Below, in pieces: positions 24,470 through 35,763 of a DNA stretch of 64,000 bases. The notes under the pieces were generated by a model. It worked only from the letters and a program-made list of their open reading frames with translations. It ran no database searches and was not told the DNA's origin. This DNA comes from Brevibacterium antiquum CNRZ 918. Its GTDB lineage: Bacteria > Actinomycetota > Actinomycetes > Actinomycetales > Brevibacteriaceae. Numbering within the stretch: the stretch's first letter is position 1; every line of letters starts with the position of its first letter. A program made the position numbers and the translations under genes. Where the stretch lies: NCBI RefSeq assembly GCF_900169145.1, contig NZ_FXZD01000007.1, forward strand, positions 1 to 64,000, read 5' to 3'.

Positions 24470-24931
24470 ATGAGCCGAGCAGTTCAGATCACCTTCGATT
24501 GCCACGACCCGATCAAGCTGGCCACCTTCTGGGCAGAGACGCTCGGATATGTCATCCCTGGCCCACCTGGCGTCAGGCTGGACGCCGGCGATGATCCTTT
24601 TGCCGCATGGCACGAATTCATCTCGGGTCTGGGCATGAATATGAAGCCGGAGGACTTCCGTGCTGCGATCGAGGATCCGCAAGGACGCGGCCCCCGAATA
24701 TTCTTCCAGATCGTGCCTGAGGACAAAGCCGTCAAGAACAGAGTCCATCTCGATGTGCGCGCGGCTCCCGGGCTGCAGAATCACGAACGGATGCAAGCGC
24801 TGGAAGACGAATGTCGCCGCTTGCAGGACCTAGGTGCACAGCGACTCGAGCGGGTTGATCCCAACCCGCCGATGGAGATTGGATTCATCGTCATGGCCGA
24901 CCCCGAGGGAAACGAGTTCTGCCTCGACTGA
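24470..24931 (+). CDS. VOC-family protein
   Basis: The 153-aa glyoxalase-like fold begins AVQITFDCHDPIKLATFWAE and ends IGFIVMADPEGNEFCLD, typical of the actinobacterial VOC group with KNRVHLDVRA in the middle. It is a probable dimeric metal-binding protein with unknown substrate. AATGAGGAG lies 5 nt upstream of the ATG. It resembles the VOC protein at 54799-55191. Confidence 0.82.
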   Translation: MSRAVQITFDCHDPIKLATFWAETLGYVIPGPPGVRLDAGDDPFAAWHEFISGLGMNMKPEDFRAAIEDPQGRGPRIFFQIVPEDKAVKNRVHLDVRAAPGLQNHERMQALEDECRRLQDLGAQRLERVDPNPPMEIGFIVMADPEGNEFCLD

Positions 24932-24932
24932 C

Positions 24933-24960
24933 GAGGGCTCTCACCAGCATGAGAACCCTC
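24933..24960 (+). terminator. Hairpin after the VOC gene
   Basis: GAGGGCTCTCA (24933-24943) pairs with TGAGAACCCTC (24950-24960), 10 of 11 bp, loop 6 nt, directly after the VOC stop. No U-tract follows. Confidence 0.55.
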
Positions 24961-25004
24961 TGAGAAAGGGGCGGAAAGCGTACCCCCTTGCTACGGTGAA
25001 GAGT

Positions 25005-25700
25005 ATGAAGACACAGAGATGGGCCACGCGGGCCGCTGCAGGGACCATGATCCTCGCCTTCGCCCTCACCGGCTGCTCAAGTGAGGACTCAGGCGAGGAT
25101 CAGACCTCGGGAGCCGAGGACCAGGCCTCGGAGACAGCCGAGTCTCAGAGCGAATCAGGCGACGACGCCGAATCTGGCGACGACGATGCCAGCAGCGATG
25201 ACGGCGCTGAAGATGCGAAGTCGCAGGACTCGACGACATCCGGCTCCTCAGGGTTGGCCAGTGACGCCGATCTGAGCAAGGAATCACCATCGGTGACCCC
25301 TAAGGATGCCATTGCCACCGCGAAGAAGGAAGGAAAGGACGGCACCGTACACGGCATCGAACTCGACTTCGACGAACGCGACAAGGCATGGCAGTACGAG
25401 GTCAAGATCATCAACACCACCACTGACTTCGACGTCGAGATCGACGCCGAGACCGGTGACGTCGTCGACGTGGAGAAGGACTCCACGGACGACAAGGAGA
25501 AGGCCATCGACCTGAACGACCCGATGACCTTCGACGAGGCGCTCACACTCGCCCAGGACAAGGCCTCGGGTCGACTCGAAGGGTGGAAGCTGGAATCAGA
25601 CGATGGTCGTATCGAATACCAGTTTGATTTTGATGACAAGGGCCAAGAGATCGAGGTCTCCGTCGACGTCGAATCGAAGAATGTCACCGTCGACGACTGA
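25005..25700 (+). CDS. Lipoprotein with PepSY-type domains
   Basis: The 231-aa protein has a signal peptide with lipobox LTGCSS, so it is anchored outside the membrane. A very acidic Ser/Asp/Glu linker (about 22-85) follows. Two PepSY-like repeats come next: PKDAIATAKKEGKDGTVHGI with WQYEVKIIN, DAETGDVVDV, then TFDEALTLAQDKASGRLEGW with YQFDFDD. PepSY domains often inhibit proteases or modulate surface enzymes. A GTG at 24996 is an alternative start. Confidence 0.82.
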   Translation: MKTQRWATRAAAGTMILAFALTGCSSEDSGEDQTSGAEDQASETAESQSESGDDAESGDDDASSDDGAEDAKSQDSTTSGSSGLASDADLSKESPSVTPKDAIATAKKEGKDGTVHGIELDFDERDKAWQYEVKIINTTTDFDVEIDAETGDVVDVEKDSTDDKEKAIDLNDPMTFDEALTLAQDKASGRLEGWKLESDDGRIEYQFDFDDKGQEIEVSVDVESKNVTVDD

Positions 25701-25756
25701 CCACTGCCGCCTCCCGGGCACTGTCAGGACGCAACGTCGCGGCGTAGGCTGGCGCC

Positions 25757-26395
25757 ATGCCCATGCACCCAGTAGCTTCGCCACGGCCGTCGGGGCGTCT
25801 CGAGGTCATCGCCGGCCCCATGTTCTCCGGCAAGTCCGAGGAGCTCATGCGCCGAGTCCGGCGAGCAAAGATCGCTGGTGTCAACGTCCTCGTCCTCAGC
25901 CACTCTCTCGACACCCGTTCCGATCTCTCGGCGATCACCTCTCACGACGGGATCAACATTCCCGCCGTGCCCGTCGGTGACGTCAGGTCCCTCGGCGAGG
26001 TGGCTCGCGCAGAGGATTATGATCTGGTGGCCATCGATGAGGCCCAGTTCTTCGGGCCTGACCTGGTGCCGACCGTATTCGAATTCGTGGAACGTGGTGC
26101 CACCGTCATCGTCGAAGGGCTGTGCGTGACGTTTGACGGCGAGCCCTTCGAGCCGATGCCGACATTCATGGCCGTAGCCGAGGACGTCCTCAAACTGACT
26201 GCGGTGTGCACGATCTGCGGCAGGGATGCCGTCTTCCACCAACGTGTGGGCACGCCCGGCCTCACGGCTGAGGGCTCGGAATCCCGTGCCACAGACATCG
26301 ATGCCAGCCATATCGGGGGTCTTGATTCCTATGTCGCACGCTGCCGGGAGCATTTCGCTCCGACGCCTGAGAAGCGAATGGTCCCGATCGTGTGA
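25757..26395 (+). CDS. tdk: Thymidine kinase (type II)
   Basis: The 212-aa protein has P-loop VIAGPMFSGKSEELMRR, catalytic VAIDEAQFF, and zinc-binding cysteines in CTICGRD plus CREH near the end. It phosphorylates thymidine and deoxyuridine in pyrimidine salvage. TAGGCT (25745-25750) lies 6 nt before the ATG and no ribosome binding site is present, so the mRNA is probably leaderless. Confidence 0.93.
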   Translation: MPMHPVASPRPSGRLEVIAGPMFSGKSEELMRRVRRAKIAGVNVLVLSHSLDTRSDLSAITSHDGINIPAVPVGDVRSLGEVARAEDYDLVAIDEAQFFGPDLVPTVFEFVERGATVIVEGLCVTFDGEPFEPMPTFMAVAEDVLKLTAVCTICGRDAVFHQRVGTPGLTAEGSESRATDIDASHIGGLDSYVARCREHFAPTPEKRMVPIV

Positions 26396-26405
26396 GAGAA
26401 GATGG

Positions 26406-27050
26406 TCAGTCCTTGATGCTCTCCCACACCCCACGCCAGATCCGGGCCAGGTCCGGAACCTGATAATGGGCATTGAGGCCGCTGGGCTGAGGCACGACAT
26501 GAAGCGCGATCTCCTCGGGCCAGCCATCGATGAGAGACGTGTCCTGTTTGCCGAGGTGAGCCTTGGGCTGTAGGTATCCGATCCGGAACGAAGTGATCCC
26601 AGCGACCGCGACCACCCGAGGGCGGATGACGTCGAGTCGGCGGACAAGCCTGGCCGCACCGTCGCGCAGCTCCTGCTTGTCCAGCTCATCAGCCCGCGCC
26701 GTGGCTCTTCCGACGAGGTTGGTGATGCCGATGCCGCGTGCCAGCAGCTGTGCCTCGTCTTCGGCGGCGAGCCCCAAGGAGGCATCGACAAGATGATCGG
26801 TCAGACCCGCCTGATGCAGAGACGGCCAGAAGCGGTTGCCCGGTCGGGCGAAGGGCGCATTGACCGCGGCCGTCCACAGGCCCGGGTTGATTCCGACGAT
26901 GAGCATCGACAGCTCACCCGGGCGCTCGGGGAGGACATCATCGATGGCGTCGGGATTGTCATTGGCGAACTCAGCGAGGTCGCCCTTCGTCGGCTTTCGT
27001 CCGCCTAAGGGCGACGGTCGCCGGGAGCTGATGAAATTTTCCTCAATCAC
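26406..27050 (-). CDS. mug: G/U mismatch-specific DNA glycosylase (Mug-type)
   Basis: The 214-aa uracil-DNA glycosylase superfamily member has the family-2 catalytic motif MLIVGINPGLWTA, PGNRFWPSLHQAGL, GITNLVGRATARADEL, and a C-terminal PQPSGLNAHYQ. Mug excises U or ethenocytosine opposite G. The usual motif-2 NPSGL reads QPSGL here. I prefer the GTG at 27050, 7 nt after TAGTGT, over the GTG at 27059, which overlaps that element. Confidence 0.88.
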   Translation of the reverse strand: MIEENFISSRRPSPLGGRKPTKGDLAEFANDNPDAIDDVLPERPGELSMLIVGINPGLWTAAVNAPFARPGNRFWPSLHQAGLTDHLVDASLGLAAEDEAQLLARGIGITNLVGRATARADELDKQELRDGAARLVRRLDVIRPRVVAVAGITSFRIGYLQPKAHLGKQDTSLIDGWPEEIALHVVPQPSGLNAHYQVPDLARIWRGVWESIKD

Positions 27051-27561
27051 GCTGTCCACACTACCGTCGAGTCAGACCGGACGAATCAGCGCCCGCCGAC
27101 TCAGCACCATCGGGAGACCCATGACCTACGAACACGGGCAGCAGCCTCATCAGCACGTGCGAACGCACGCCGGCGAGTCCGCACCCTTCCACTTCGAGAA
27201 CAGGTGGAGGGTCAATGCTCGTCTGGCAGACGTATGGTCCGTGCTCTCCGAAATCGAGTCGTGGCCGCAGTGGTGGCCGGGCCTGCCAGTCGCGGTACCC
27301 GCCGATGACGAGATCGTGCCCGGAAGCCGCGCCGACATTCAGGTCGACAGCCCGATCGGTGTGACGTTGAGTTTCGGCATCGAACTTCAGGACACAGACC
27401 CGCCGAACTTCGTGATGTTCTCCGCCGCCGGCGACCTGAGAGGGACCGGTGTGTGGTCGCTGCAGCAGACGGGCCCGATTACCACGATCAGCTCCGTGTG
27501 GTGCGTGACCACCCGGCGCATGTCCATTCGCATGATGCGTCCCGTGGCAACGTGGATGCAC

Positions 27562-29792
<2,231 letters not shown>

Positions 29793-29796
<4 letters not shown>

Positions 29797-30977
29797 GGAT
29801 GGCTCCCTGCTGGTTGCTGGATCAAAACGGTGTGCTGTGTCGCCGGTGCGTTGCTCGGTAGGTTCTGTGAGCCGAAGCGTTCTGGTCCCACCGCGGCCAG
29901 GGACCCCGATGGCGCCCATGCTGTGTCGCCTCCGGTGGCAAGGTCGGCGGTGAGATCCGAACCCAGTGGGGCAAGGAGGATGCCGTGCCGGAAGAAGCCG
30001 GTGGACACCACGCAGCCGGGATCGATGCGTCCGATGATCGGCACATCATCGGGTGAGCCCGGCCTGGCGCGCGTGGTGATGTCGGTGATGTCGCAGTCGA
30101 GGATGGCCGGAACAAGCCGTTCGGCATCGCGGAGCAGCTGGTGGACGCCCCCTGCGTTGGTCCCTGACCGACCGTCCTCACGGCTCGTGGCCCCGAGGAC
30201 GAGTTCGCCGTCGGGACGGGGCACAATATAGACGGGCCGAGCATTGACCAGACCGCGGATCGTGCGAGTCAGCAGCGGCGTCAGGGCCTCGGGTACCCGG
30301 AGCCTGATCACCTCACCCCACACCTGGCGCAGAGGCAGGCGCGGAACCCCCGATATGTCATTGCAGGAGCTGCCCGCGGCGACGATGACCTGATCAGCGG
30401 TGAGCCTCGTCCCATCCTCGAGCTCGACGCCGACGGTCCGCCCCGCCGCATTGATCAGAGTGTTGACGCGGGCCCGAACGGTATCGTCACGAAGCACCGC
30501 TAGCAGTGCGGCGGTGACCCGACGGGGATCGATCGAATGATCTCCGGGGATCGTCACCGCTCCGCACACCCCGGGGGCCAGAGACGGTTCCAGATCCCGG
30601 GCTCGGGACCCGGCGATGAGGGAGACGTCGAAACCGCTGGAACGCTGCAGATCGACGAGTTCACGCAGTGAGGCGAGGTCGGCGCGGTCACCGGCACAGA
30701 CGAACGTCTCGGCCCTCGAATACCCCAGATCATGACCCGAGGCAGCAGCCAGGTCGGCGGCGAAGTCAGGGTAGAGGTCTGCCGAAGCGCGCATGAGCGG
30801 ATACAGGGGAGACTGCCCCCACACCACCTCAGCGGCCGGGGCCAACATTCCCGCTGCTGCATGGGAAGCACCCATGGCGGGATTAGGATCGACGACGGTG
30901 ACGCTGACGCCGCGACGACGCAGCTTCCAGGCAGTGGACAAGCCGATGATTCCGGCTCCCACAACAATGACGTGCAC
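29793..30977 (-). CDS. thiO: Glycine oxidase ThiO
   Basis: The 394-aa FAD-dependent D-amino-acid-oxidase-type enzyme has the dinucleotide motif VIVVGAGIIGLSTAWKLRRRG, SHAAAGMLAPAAEV, and the C-terminal GFFRHGILLAP. It oxidises glycine to dehydroglycine for the thiazole ring. The GTG at 30977 lies 6 nt after the GGAGGGAG at the 3' edge of the TPP riboswitch. It is the first gene of thiOSGF. The C-terminus is about 25 aa longer than typical. Confidence 0.93.
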
Positions 30978-30981
30978 GTGC

Positions 30982-31063
30982 TTCTCCCTCCGGCGGCATC
31001 ATCCGCATCAGGTTGAACGGTCGGCACACAGCCCTCTCAGCCTCTTTATGAGGCTCCCGCGAA
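30982..31063 (-). ncRNA. TPP riboswitch (THI element)
   Basis: On the minus strand the conserved aptamer pieces appear in order: GGGAGCC, P2 with a CATAAAG loop, GGCTGAGAGGG (CTGAGA at 31040-31035), AACCTGAT at 31014-31007, GCGGATGATGCC and GGAGGGA. This is the thiamine-pyrophosphate aptamer. The thiO ribosome binding site is part of the 3' GGAGGGAG, so TPP binding probably hides it and blocks translation of thiO and the coupled genes. Confidence 0.93.
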
Positions 31064-31069
31064 CTCCTC

Positions 31070-31076
31070 TACTCTA
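31070..31076. promoter_or_regulatory. Overlapping divergent -10 elements of thiO and thiE
   Basis: TACTCT (31070-31075) on the plus strand lies 6 nt before the thiE ATG. Its complement reads TAGAGT (31076-31071) for transcription into the riboswitch. The two promoters therefore share their -10 bases. No convincing -35 was seen. Confidence 0.45.
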
Positions 31077-31081
31077 GGAGC

Positions 31082-31762
31082 ATGGTCGCAGATATGACAA
31101 CGGACGCCGCAGTCCGAGACTCAGACAGAGCCTCCCGACTCGCCCGACTTCGCGATGCCAGGCTCTATGTCTGCACCGATTCCCGCAGCGCGCAGGGTGA
31201 CCTTCCCGAGTTCCTTGATGCCGCTTACGCCGGTGGTGTCGACATCATGCAGCTGCGCGACAAGGGCCTCGAAGCCCGCGCCGAGATCGAAGCACTCGAA
31301 GTGCTCAGGGACGCAGCCCACCGTCATTCGAAACTGTTCTCCGTCAATGATCGCGCGGACGTGGCGCTGCTCGTCGGCGCCGATGTCTTCCACGTCGGGC
31401 AGGGAGATCTCACCAGCACGCAGGCCCGCGCGGTCCTCGGCCCGGATGTGATCCTGGGCCGCTCGACCCATTCCATCGACCAGGCGCTCGCCGCCGAGGC
31501 AGACCCCGAGGTCGACTATTTCTGCTTGGGCCCCGTGTGGGAGACCCCGACCAAACCCGGCAGGCCAGCCATCGGCACTGACCCCCTGCGTGCGCTCGCC
31601 GCCACCGCGAGAAAGCCCTGGTTCGCGATCGGCGGGATCTGCGCGGGCGAGCACCTCGCGAAGGTGAAGGCCACGGGCGCGCAGCGCATCGTCGTCGTCC
31701 GTGCGGTGACCGCAGCAGATGATCCCGCGGCCGCGGCCACGGAACTCAAAGAGGCATTGTGA
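31082..31762 (+). CDS. thiE: Thiamine-phosphate synthase ThiE
   Basis: The 226-aa TIM barrel has [25 protein letters not shown], the ThiE motif [47 protein letters not shown] and WFAIGGI. It joins thiazole phosphate with HMP-pyrophosphate. It is divergent from thiO and not preceded by its own riboswitch. The start is immediately after the -10 (leaderless); an ATG at 31097 is possible. Confidence 0.94.
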   Translation: MVADMTTDAAVRDSDRASRLARLRDARLYVCTDSRSAQGDLPEFLDAAYAGGVDIMQLRDKGLEARAEIEALEVLRDAAHRHSKLFSVNDRADVALLVGADVFHVGQGDLTSTQARAVLGPDVILGRSTHSIDQALAAEADPEVDYFCLGPVWETPTKPGRPAIGTDPLRALAATARKPWFAIGGICAGEHLAKVKATGAQRIVVVRAVTAADDPAAAATELKEAL

Positions 31763-31798
31763 GAGCGCACAGTGTGACAGCGAAGGAATCCAACTGAC

Positions 31799-32740
31799 AT
31801 GGGAGAGCACGCAGTGAAGATACTCATCGCCGGAGCCGGCGCGACCGGCGGGGCATTCGGAACCCGCCTGTTCGAAGCAGATCGAGATGTGACATTCCTC
31901 GTCCGGCCTGCCCGAGCAGAGACGATGCGTGCCGACGGCCTGCGATTCGTGTCTCCCGGAGAGGACCGGACGAACCACATTCCCGTCCTCACCGCGGCGG
32001 AGTTGGCCACTGCCGAGGGCCCAGGCTCCACTCGTTTCGATCTTGTGATCGTGGCGGTCAAGGCCAACGGGTTGGAGTCGATCATCGATGACATCAGACC
32101 CGCCGTGGGTGAAGGCACACGCATCCTTCCGTTCCTCAACGGCATGGCTCAGATCGACCGGCTGGTTGAGGAGTTCCCCGGCCAGGTGCTCGGCGGTCTG
32201 GTCAAGATCGTGGGAACGGTCGAGGACGACGTCGTCCACCAGATGACAGACATGGCGATCATGACCATCGGTGAACTCGGCGGGGGAGCAGTTCCAGAAC
32301 CCGTTGCTCAGGCTCTTGATGTCCCCGGCTGCAGACTGCAGATCATCGACGAAATCACGAACGCACTGTGGGAGAAATGGATCTTCATCGCCGCTGCCGG
32401 AGTCGTCACCTGCCTGTTCCGGGCCCCTGTCGGCGCAATCATGGCAGCCGGGGGCCGGCCGCAGGTCATCCGGATCGTCGACGAGCTCGAAGCCGTTGCG
32501 GTGGCCGGGGGACACCCGGTGTCGGCCAAGGCCAGGGACATGACACTGTCCATGCTCACCGCCGAGGACTCCTCATTCACCTCATCGCTCTACCGTGACG
32601 TGACTTCGGGACTGCCCAGCGAAACCGAGCACATCCTCGGTCATTTGGCGAGCACGGCTGCTGACCTCAGCGTGGAGACGCCCCTGCTCGACCTCACACT
32701 TGTGCAGCTGCGGGCTGGGGAATCGCTGCGACAGAGCTGA
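31799..32740 (+). CDS. 2-dehydropantoate 2-reductase-like (ApbA/PanE)
   Basis: The 313-aa protein has an N-terminal NADP-binding ILIAGAGATGGAFGTRL and a C-terminal helical domain with ITNALWEKWIFIAAAGVVTC, the conserved Lys region of PanE. It probably reduces ketopantoate to pantoate, but many paralogues have other substrates. A GTG at 31814 (MKILIAG) has a better ribosome binding site (GGGAGAG, 6 nt) and may be the true start. It follows thiE by 36 bp. Its end overlaps the next gene by 47 bp on the opposite strand. Confidence 0.75.
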   Translation: MGEHAVKILIAGAGATGGAFGTRLFEADRDVTFLVRPARAETMRADGLRFVSPGEDRTNHIPVLTAAELATAEGPGSTRFDLVIVAVKANGLESIIDDIRPAVGEGTRILPFLNGMAQIDRLVEEFPGQVLGGLVKIVGTVEDDVVHQMTDMAIMTIGELGGGAVPEPVAQALDVPGCRLQIIDEITNALWEKWIFIAAAGVVTCLFRAPVGAIMAAGGRPQVIRIVDELEAVAVAGGHPVSAKARDMTLSMLTAEDSSFTSSLYRDVTSGLPSETEHILGHLASTAADLSVETPLLDLTLVQLRAGESLRQS

Positions 32741-33284
32741 CTTCCTCGGCGCCGAGGCGCAGCATTGTCAGATACGGTTCACCGGGGACGGTGTGGGTGA
32801 CTGCATCGGATCCGTGCGGAGCCGTGAACGTCACCATCGGGATCGAATCTCTGCGGTCGAGGACCAGAAGAGTCTCGTACTTGCCTGGTCCGACGGAATG
32901 GGCAGAACCGACGGGAAGTTCGCAGGCCAGCGCCTCCAGCGGATTGGCAGATGAGGGTGGCCGATTCATCTCCTGATCGGCGACATCGGCGAATTGTTCG
33001 GCAGTGATGAGATATGCCTTTGCAGGTGTGGGGCCCGGTACACGATGGTCGTAGAAGGCCATTCCTCCGCCGCCCCACACGGTGGAGCTGCCAGCGAAGT
33101 AGATGGATCCGGGAAGTTCGATGCCCATCTCTGCCAACGGCAGATCGGTGTTCCTCGCGCCGGGATAGGTGACGAATGCACCTGGGGGACGGCCGCCCTG
33201 CAGGTAACAGGCGAGCCTGTCACGATGCATGTTCGAACCGTAGCTGACATACCACACGAATGCTTGAGACATCTCTTTCATCAT
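32694..33284 (-). CDS. Gamma-glutamylcyclotransferase-fold protein
   Basis: The 196-aa protein begins AFVWYVSYGSNMHRDRLACYL, with the YGSNM loop of the GGCT fold. GSSTVWGGGGMAFYDHRV and KAYLITAEQFADV follow. Such actinobacterial proteins are sometimes mislabelled histone deacetylase. The substrate is unknown. The ATGs at 33284, 33281 and 33272 are all possible starts. Confidence 0.65.
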   Translation of the reverse strand: MMKEMSQAFVWYVSYGSNMHRDRLACYLQGGRPPGAFVTYPGARNTDLPLAEMGIELPGSIYFAGSSTVWGGGGMAFYDHRVPGPTPAKAYLITAEQFADVADQEMNRPPSSANPLEALACELPVGSAHSVGPGKYETLLVLDRRDSIPMVTFTAPHGSDAVTHTVPGEPYLTMLRLGAEEVSSVAAIPQPAAAQV

Positions 33285-33772
33285 GCCACGTCAACGGTTG
33301 GCACTGTCCGATCTGCAGTGTCTCGGTGTGCCGTCCGACCGCCGTCTGCTCGAGCCTTCCTCCTGGCCAAGAGCCCGCGCGTGACTTTCGCAACACCGGT
33401 GATGGCAAATGCGATTCCGGATCGAGCGGGACCTCCACGACTGAGTGCAGCAGAACGTCGTCACCTTGCCCGTGCTCACGCCTCGTGAGAACGAGTTCTT
33501 CAAGCCAACAGCCCGATCTTCGACAAGCTCGGGCTGCACGCGGGGGAGACGATCAGTTGTCGAGTTGCTTCCGTCCTGCATTGCCTCGACCGCTCCTGAG
33601 TGGACCGAGATATTCCCACCTATCTCCACAAGTGGAAATATCTCTCATACTGATCCCCGTTCCAGTGAATATGGACCCCTCGCTAGACTCGCAGCTCAGG
33701 GACGCCAGCAGCTGCTGGAGGTCGCAGACGTCTCGAGCCCGATCAGATTCAGTGCTGAATACGAGGAGAACG
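33285..33772. other. 488-bp gene-free region upstream of lldD
   Basis: No credible gene in either strand. The right part holds a long inverted repeat (33607-33644) and the presumed lldD promoter (CATACT at 33646-33651). The left part may be remnant coding sequence but I cannot identify it. Confidence 0.45.
33607..33644. promoter_or_regulatory. 13-bp inverted repeat upstream of lldD
   Basis: GAGATATTCCCAC (33607-33619) pairs with GTGGAAATATCTC (33632-33644), 12 of 13 bp, spacer 12 nt. It lies 128 bp before the lldD start and next to a CATACT -10. It may be an operator for a lactate-responsive regulator or another dimeric factor. Confidence 0.55.
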
Positions 33773-35044
33773 ATGAAACGGCAGCTGCCCGACGTGAAAG
33801 AACTCGCCCCTCTCCTGCAGTTCGGTCTGCCCAGGCTCGACCGAGTGGCTGCGCGGCTCGACTCCGCTGCTGATATCTGGGACCTGCGTCGTATCGCGAA
33901 GCGGGTGACCCCCACAGCTCCCTTCGACTACGTCGACGGCGGGGCACTCGATGAGTACACGCTGCGCAAGAATCGTCAGGTCTTCGCCGATGTCGAACTC
34001 CTCCCACGGATTCTGCACGGGGTCGACGCTCCGAACACATCGACGACGATCGCCGGGCAGCACACAGCGCTGCCATTCGGCATCGCCCCGACCGGCTACA
34101 CGCGGATGATGCATTCCGAAGGTGAGACAGGGGGAGTCAGGGCGGCGACGAAGGCCGGCATTCCCTTCTCCCTGTCAACGATGGGCACACGGTCCATTGA
34201 AGAGGTCGCGCAGGCAGCACCGGGATCCACGCGGTGGTTCCAGCTCTACCTGTGGAAGGACCGCGAGCGCAGCCTCGACCTGCTTCAACGAGCCCAAGCC
34301 AGCGGGTATGAGACTCTTCTCGTCACCGTCGACACCCCGATCACCGGACAGCGTCTGCGCGATCACCGCAATGGACTCTCTATCCCGCCGAAGCTGACCC
34401 TGAAGACCATGCTCGACGCCTCCTATCGTCCCGGCTGGTGGTTCAACTTCCTCACCACCGAACCACCGAAATATGCCTCCTTGTCGAATACCTCGCAGTC
34501 CCTGGCCGAGATGACGCGGACCATGTTCGATCCGACCCTCGACCTTGATGACCTCAAATGGATCCGCGAGCAGTGGAAGGGCTCACTCTTCGTCAAGGGA
34601 GTCCTCACCGCCGACGATGCCAGCCGAGCCCGGTCCATCGGCGCCGACGGTCTGGTCGTGTCCAACCACGGAGGACGCCAGCTCGATCGCGCACCCGATT
34701 CCCTGACTGCACTGGCAGAGGTGCGAGCGGCGGTCGGAGAAGATATGGAGCTCATCCTCGACTCCGGAATCATGTCCGGTACCGACGTCGTGGCCGCGCT
34801 GTGCGCCGGAGCGGACTTCGTGCTCATCGGCCGGGCCTATCTCTACGGCCTCATGGCCGGCGGGCAGCGCGGCGTGGAGAAGGCCATCGACCTCATCCGG
34901 GCAGAGATACGAACTGCCATGGGCCTGATGGGTGCCCGAACCGTCTCCGACCTCGGGCCCCACCTCGCCAGGGGACTGCCAACGGTTCCCGACTTGCCCG
35001 CTGATATCGCAGGGAAGCGCCTCACGCCTGGAGCAGGCGCTTGA
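33773..35044 (+). CDS. lldD: FMN-dependent L-lactate dehydrogenase (LldD-type)
   Basis: The 423-aa alpha-hydroxy-acid dehydrogenase fold has PFDYVDGGALDEYTLRKN, FGIAPTGYTRMMHSEGE, LLVTVDTPITGQRLRD and the catalytic-base motif VVSNHGGRQLDRAP, then LILDSGIMSGTDVV and GRAYLYGLMAGG. It oxidises L-lactate (or a related 2-hydroxy acid) to pyruvate at the membrane. GAGGAG lies 5 nt before the ATG at 33773. It overlaps the tetR end by 23 bp. Confidence 0.9.
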   Translation: MKRQLPDVKELAPLLQFGLPRLDRVAARLDSAADIWDLRRIAKRVTPTAPFDYVDGGALDEYTLRKNRQVFADVELLPRILHGVDAPNTSTTIAGQHTALPFGIAPTGYTRMMHSEGETGGVRAATKAGIPFSLSTMGTRSIEEVAQAAPGSTRWFQLYLWKDRERSLDLLQRAQASGYETLLVTVDTPITGQRLRDHRNGLSIPPKLTLKTMLDASYRPGWWFNFLTTEPPKYASLSNTSQSLAEMTRTMFDPTLDLDDLKWIREQWKGSLFVKGVLTADDASRARSIGADGLVVSNHGGRQLDRAPDSLTALAEVRAAVGEDMELILDSGIMSGTDVVAALCAGADFVLIGRAYLYGLMAGGQRGVEKAIDLIRAEIRTAMGLMGARTVSDLGPHLARGLPTVPDLPADIAGKRLTPGAGA

Positions 35045-35609
35045 GCAGACGGAACTGCTGACCGGCGGCGGACTCCAGGCCGTCGCCGGTCCGGCTGCTG
35101 GCCTCGGTCTGGTGCAGCGCCCATTCGTCGAAGGCCGCCAGCATTGTCGCGGCCGCCAGGGCCTGGAGGTCCGCCGGGCAGTCCGCATCGATCGCACCAG
35201 TCTCTCGCCCGATGCCCAGCACCGACGAGATCCACTTCCTGTAGCTGTACTCAAGACTGCTGACGCTGGGATCGGCACGATTGGCATGCACGATCCGCCA
35301 CAGCAGTCCTAGTGCTTGACTCGTCGGCCAGACACGCAGCACATCATCGAACACGCGTGCCGCAGTCGCCCAGAAGTCCGGGATGAAGTCCGGCGGTTCC
35401 GGGGGAGTCCAATCTTTCCTCGCTTGCTCGCGAAGCTCATGGACGACCAGCGACAACAAGGATTCCTTGGAGTCGATGACGTGGTAGAAGGAGCTCTTGC
35501 TCATCCCAGCTCCGGAGATGATGCCGTTGAGGGAGGCCTGTTCGAAGGGGCTGGAGGCGAATTCCTTCGCGGCGGCGAGGATCAACGCCTGCCGCTTGGT
35601 GCTCGACAT
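35022..35609 (-). CDS. TetR-family regulator
   Basis: The 195-aa protein has an N-terminal HTH: RQALILAAAKEFASSPFEQA, then SLNGIISGAGMSKSSFYHVI. The ligand-binding domain is unassignable. I chose the ATG at 35609; the longer reading to 35903 is an antisense shadow of the monooxygenase. GGAGAGG lies about 40 nt upstream of this ATG, so an upstream non-standard start cannot be excluded. It probably binds the twin palindromes at 35654-35702 and controls itself and the divergent monooxygenase. Confidence 0.83.
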   Translation of the reverse strand: MSSTKRQALILAAAKEFASSPFEQASLNGIISGAGMSKSSFYHVIDSKESLLSLVVHELREQARKDWTPPEPPDFIPDFWATAARVFDDVLRVWPTSQALGLLWRIVHANRADPSVSSLEYSYRKWISSVLGIGRETGAIDADCPADLQALAAATMLAAFDEWALHQTEASSRTGDGLESAAGQQFRLLKRLLQA

Positions 35610-35653
35610 GCGTGCGAAGGCAGAAGCTGACGTGATCTTTTCCTCTCCATCCC

Positions 35654-35702
35654 TGGACCACCCGGTCCAGACAATGCTACCGTGATTGGACCAGGCGGTC
35701 CA
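35654..35702. promoter_or_regulatory. Twin TetR operators
   Basis: Two identical-arm palindromes, TGGACCACCCGGTCCA (35654-35669) and TGGACCAGGCGGTCCA (35687-35702), lie 33 bp apart, about three helical turns. They sit between tetR and the divergent FAD monooxygenase. Perfect 6-bp arms with a 4-bp centre fit TetR dimers. Confidence 0.8.
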
Positions 35703-35763
35703 CTTCGCATGCTGACTGCGGACATCGTGACCAGTCGAGGAGATGGCGGCGCGAGGAGATGCG

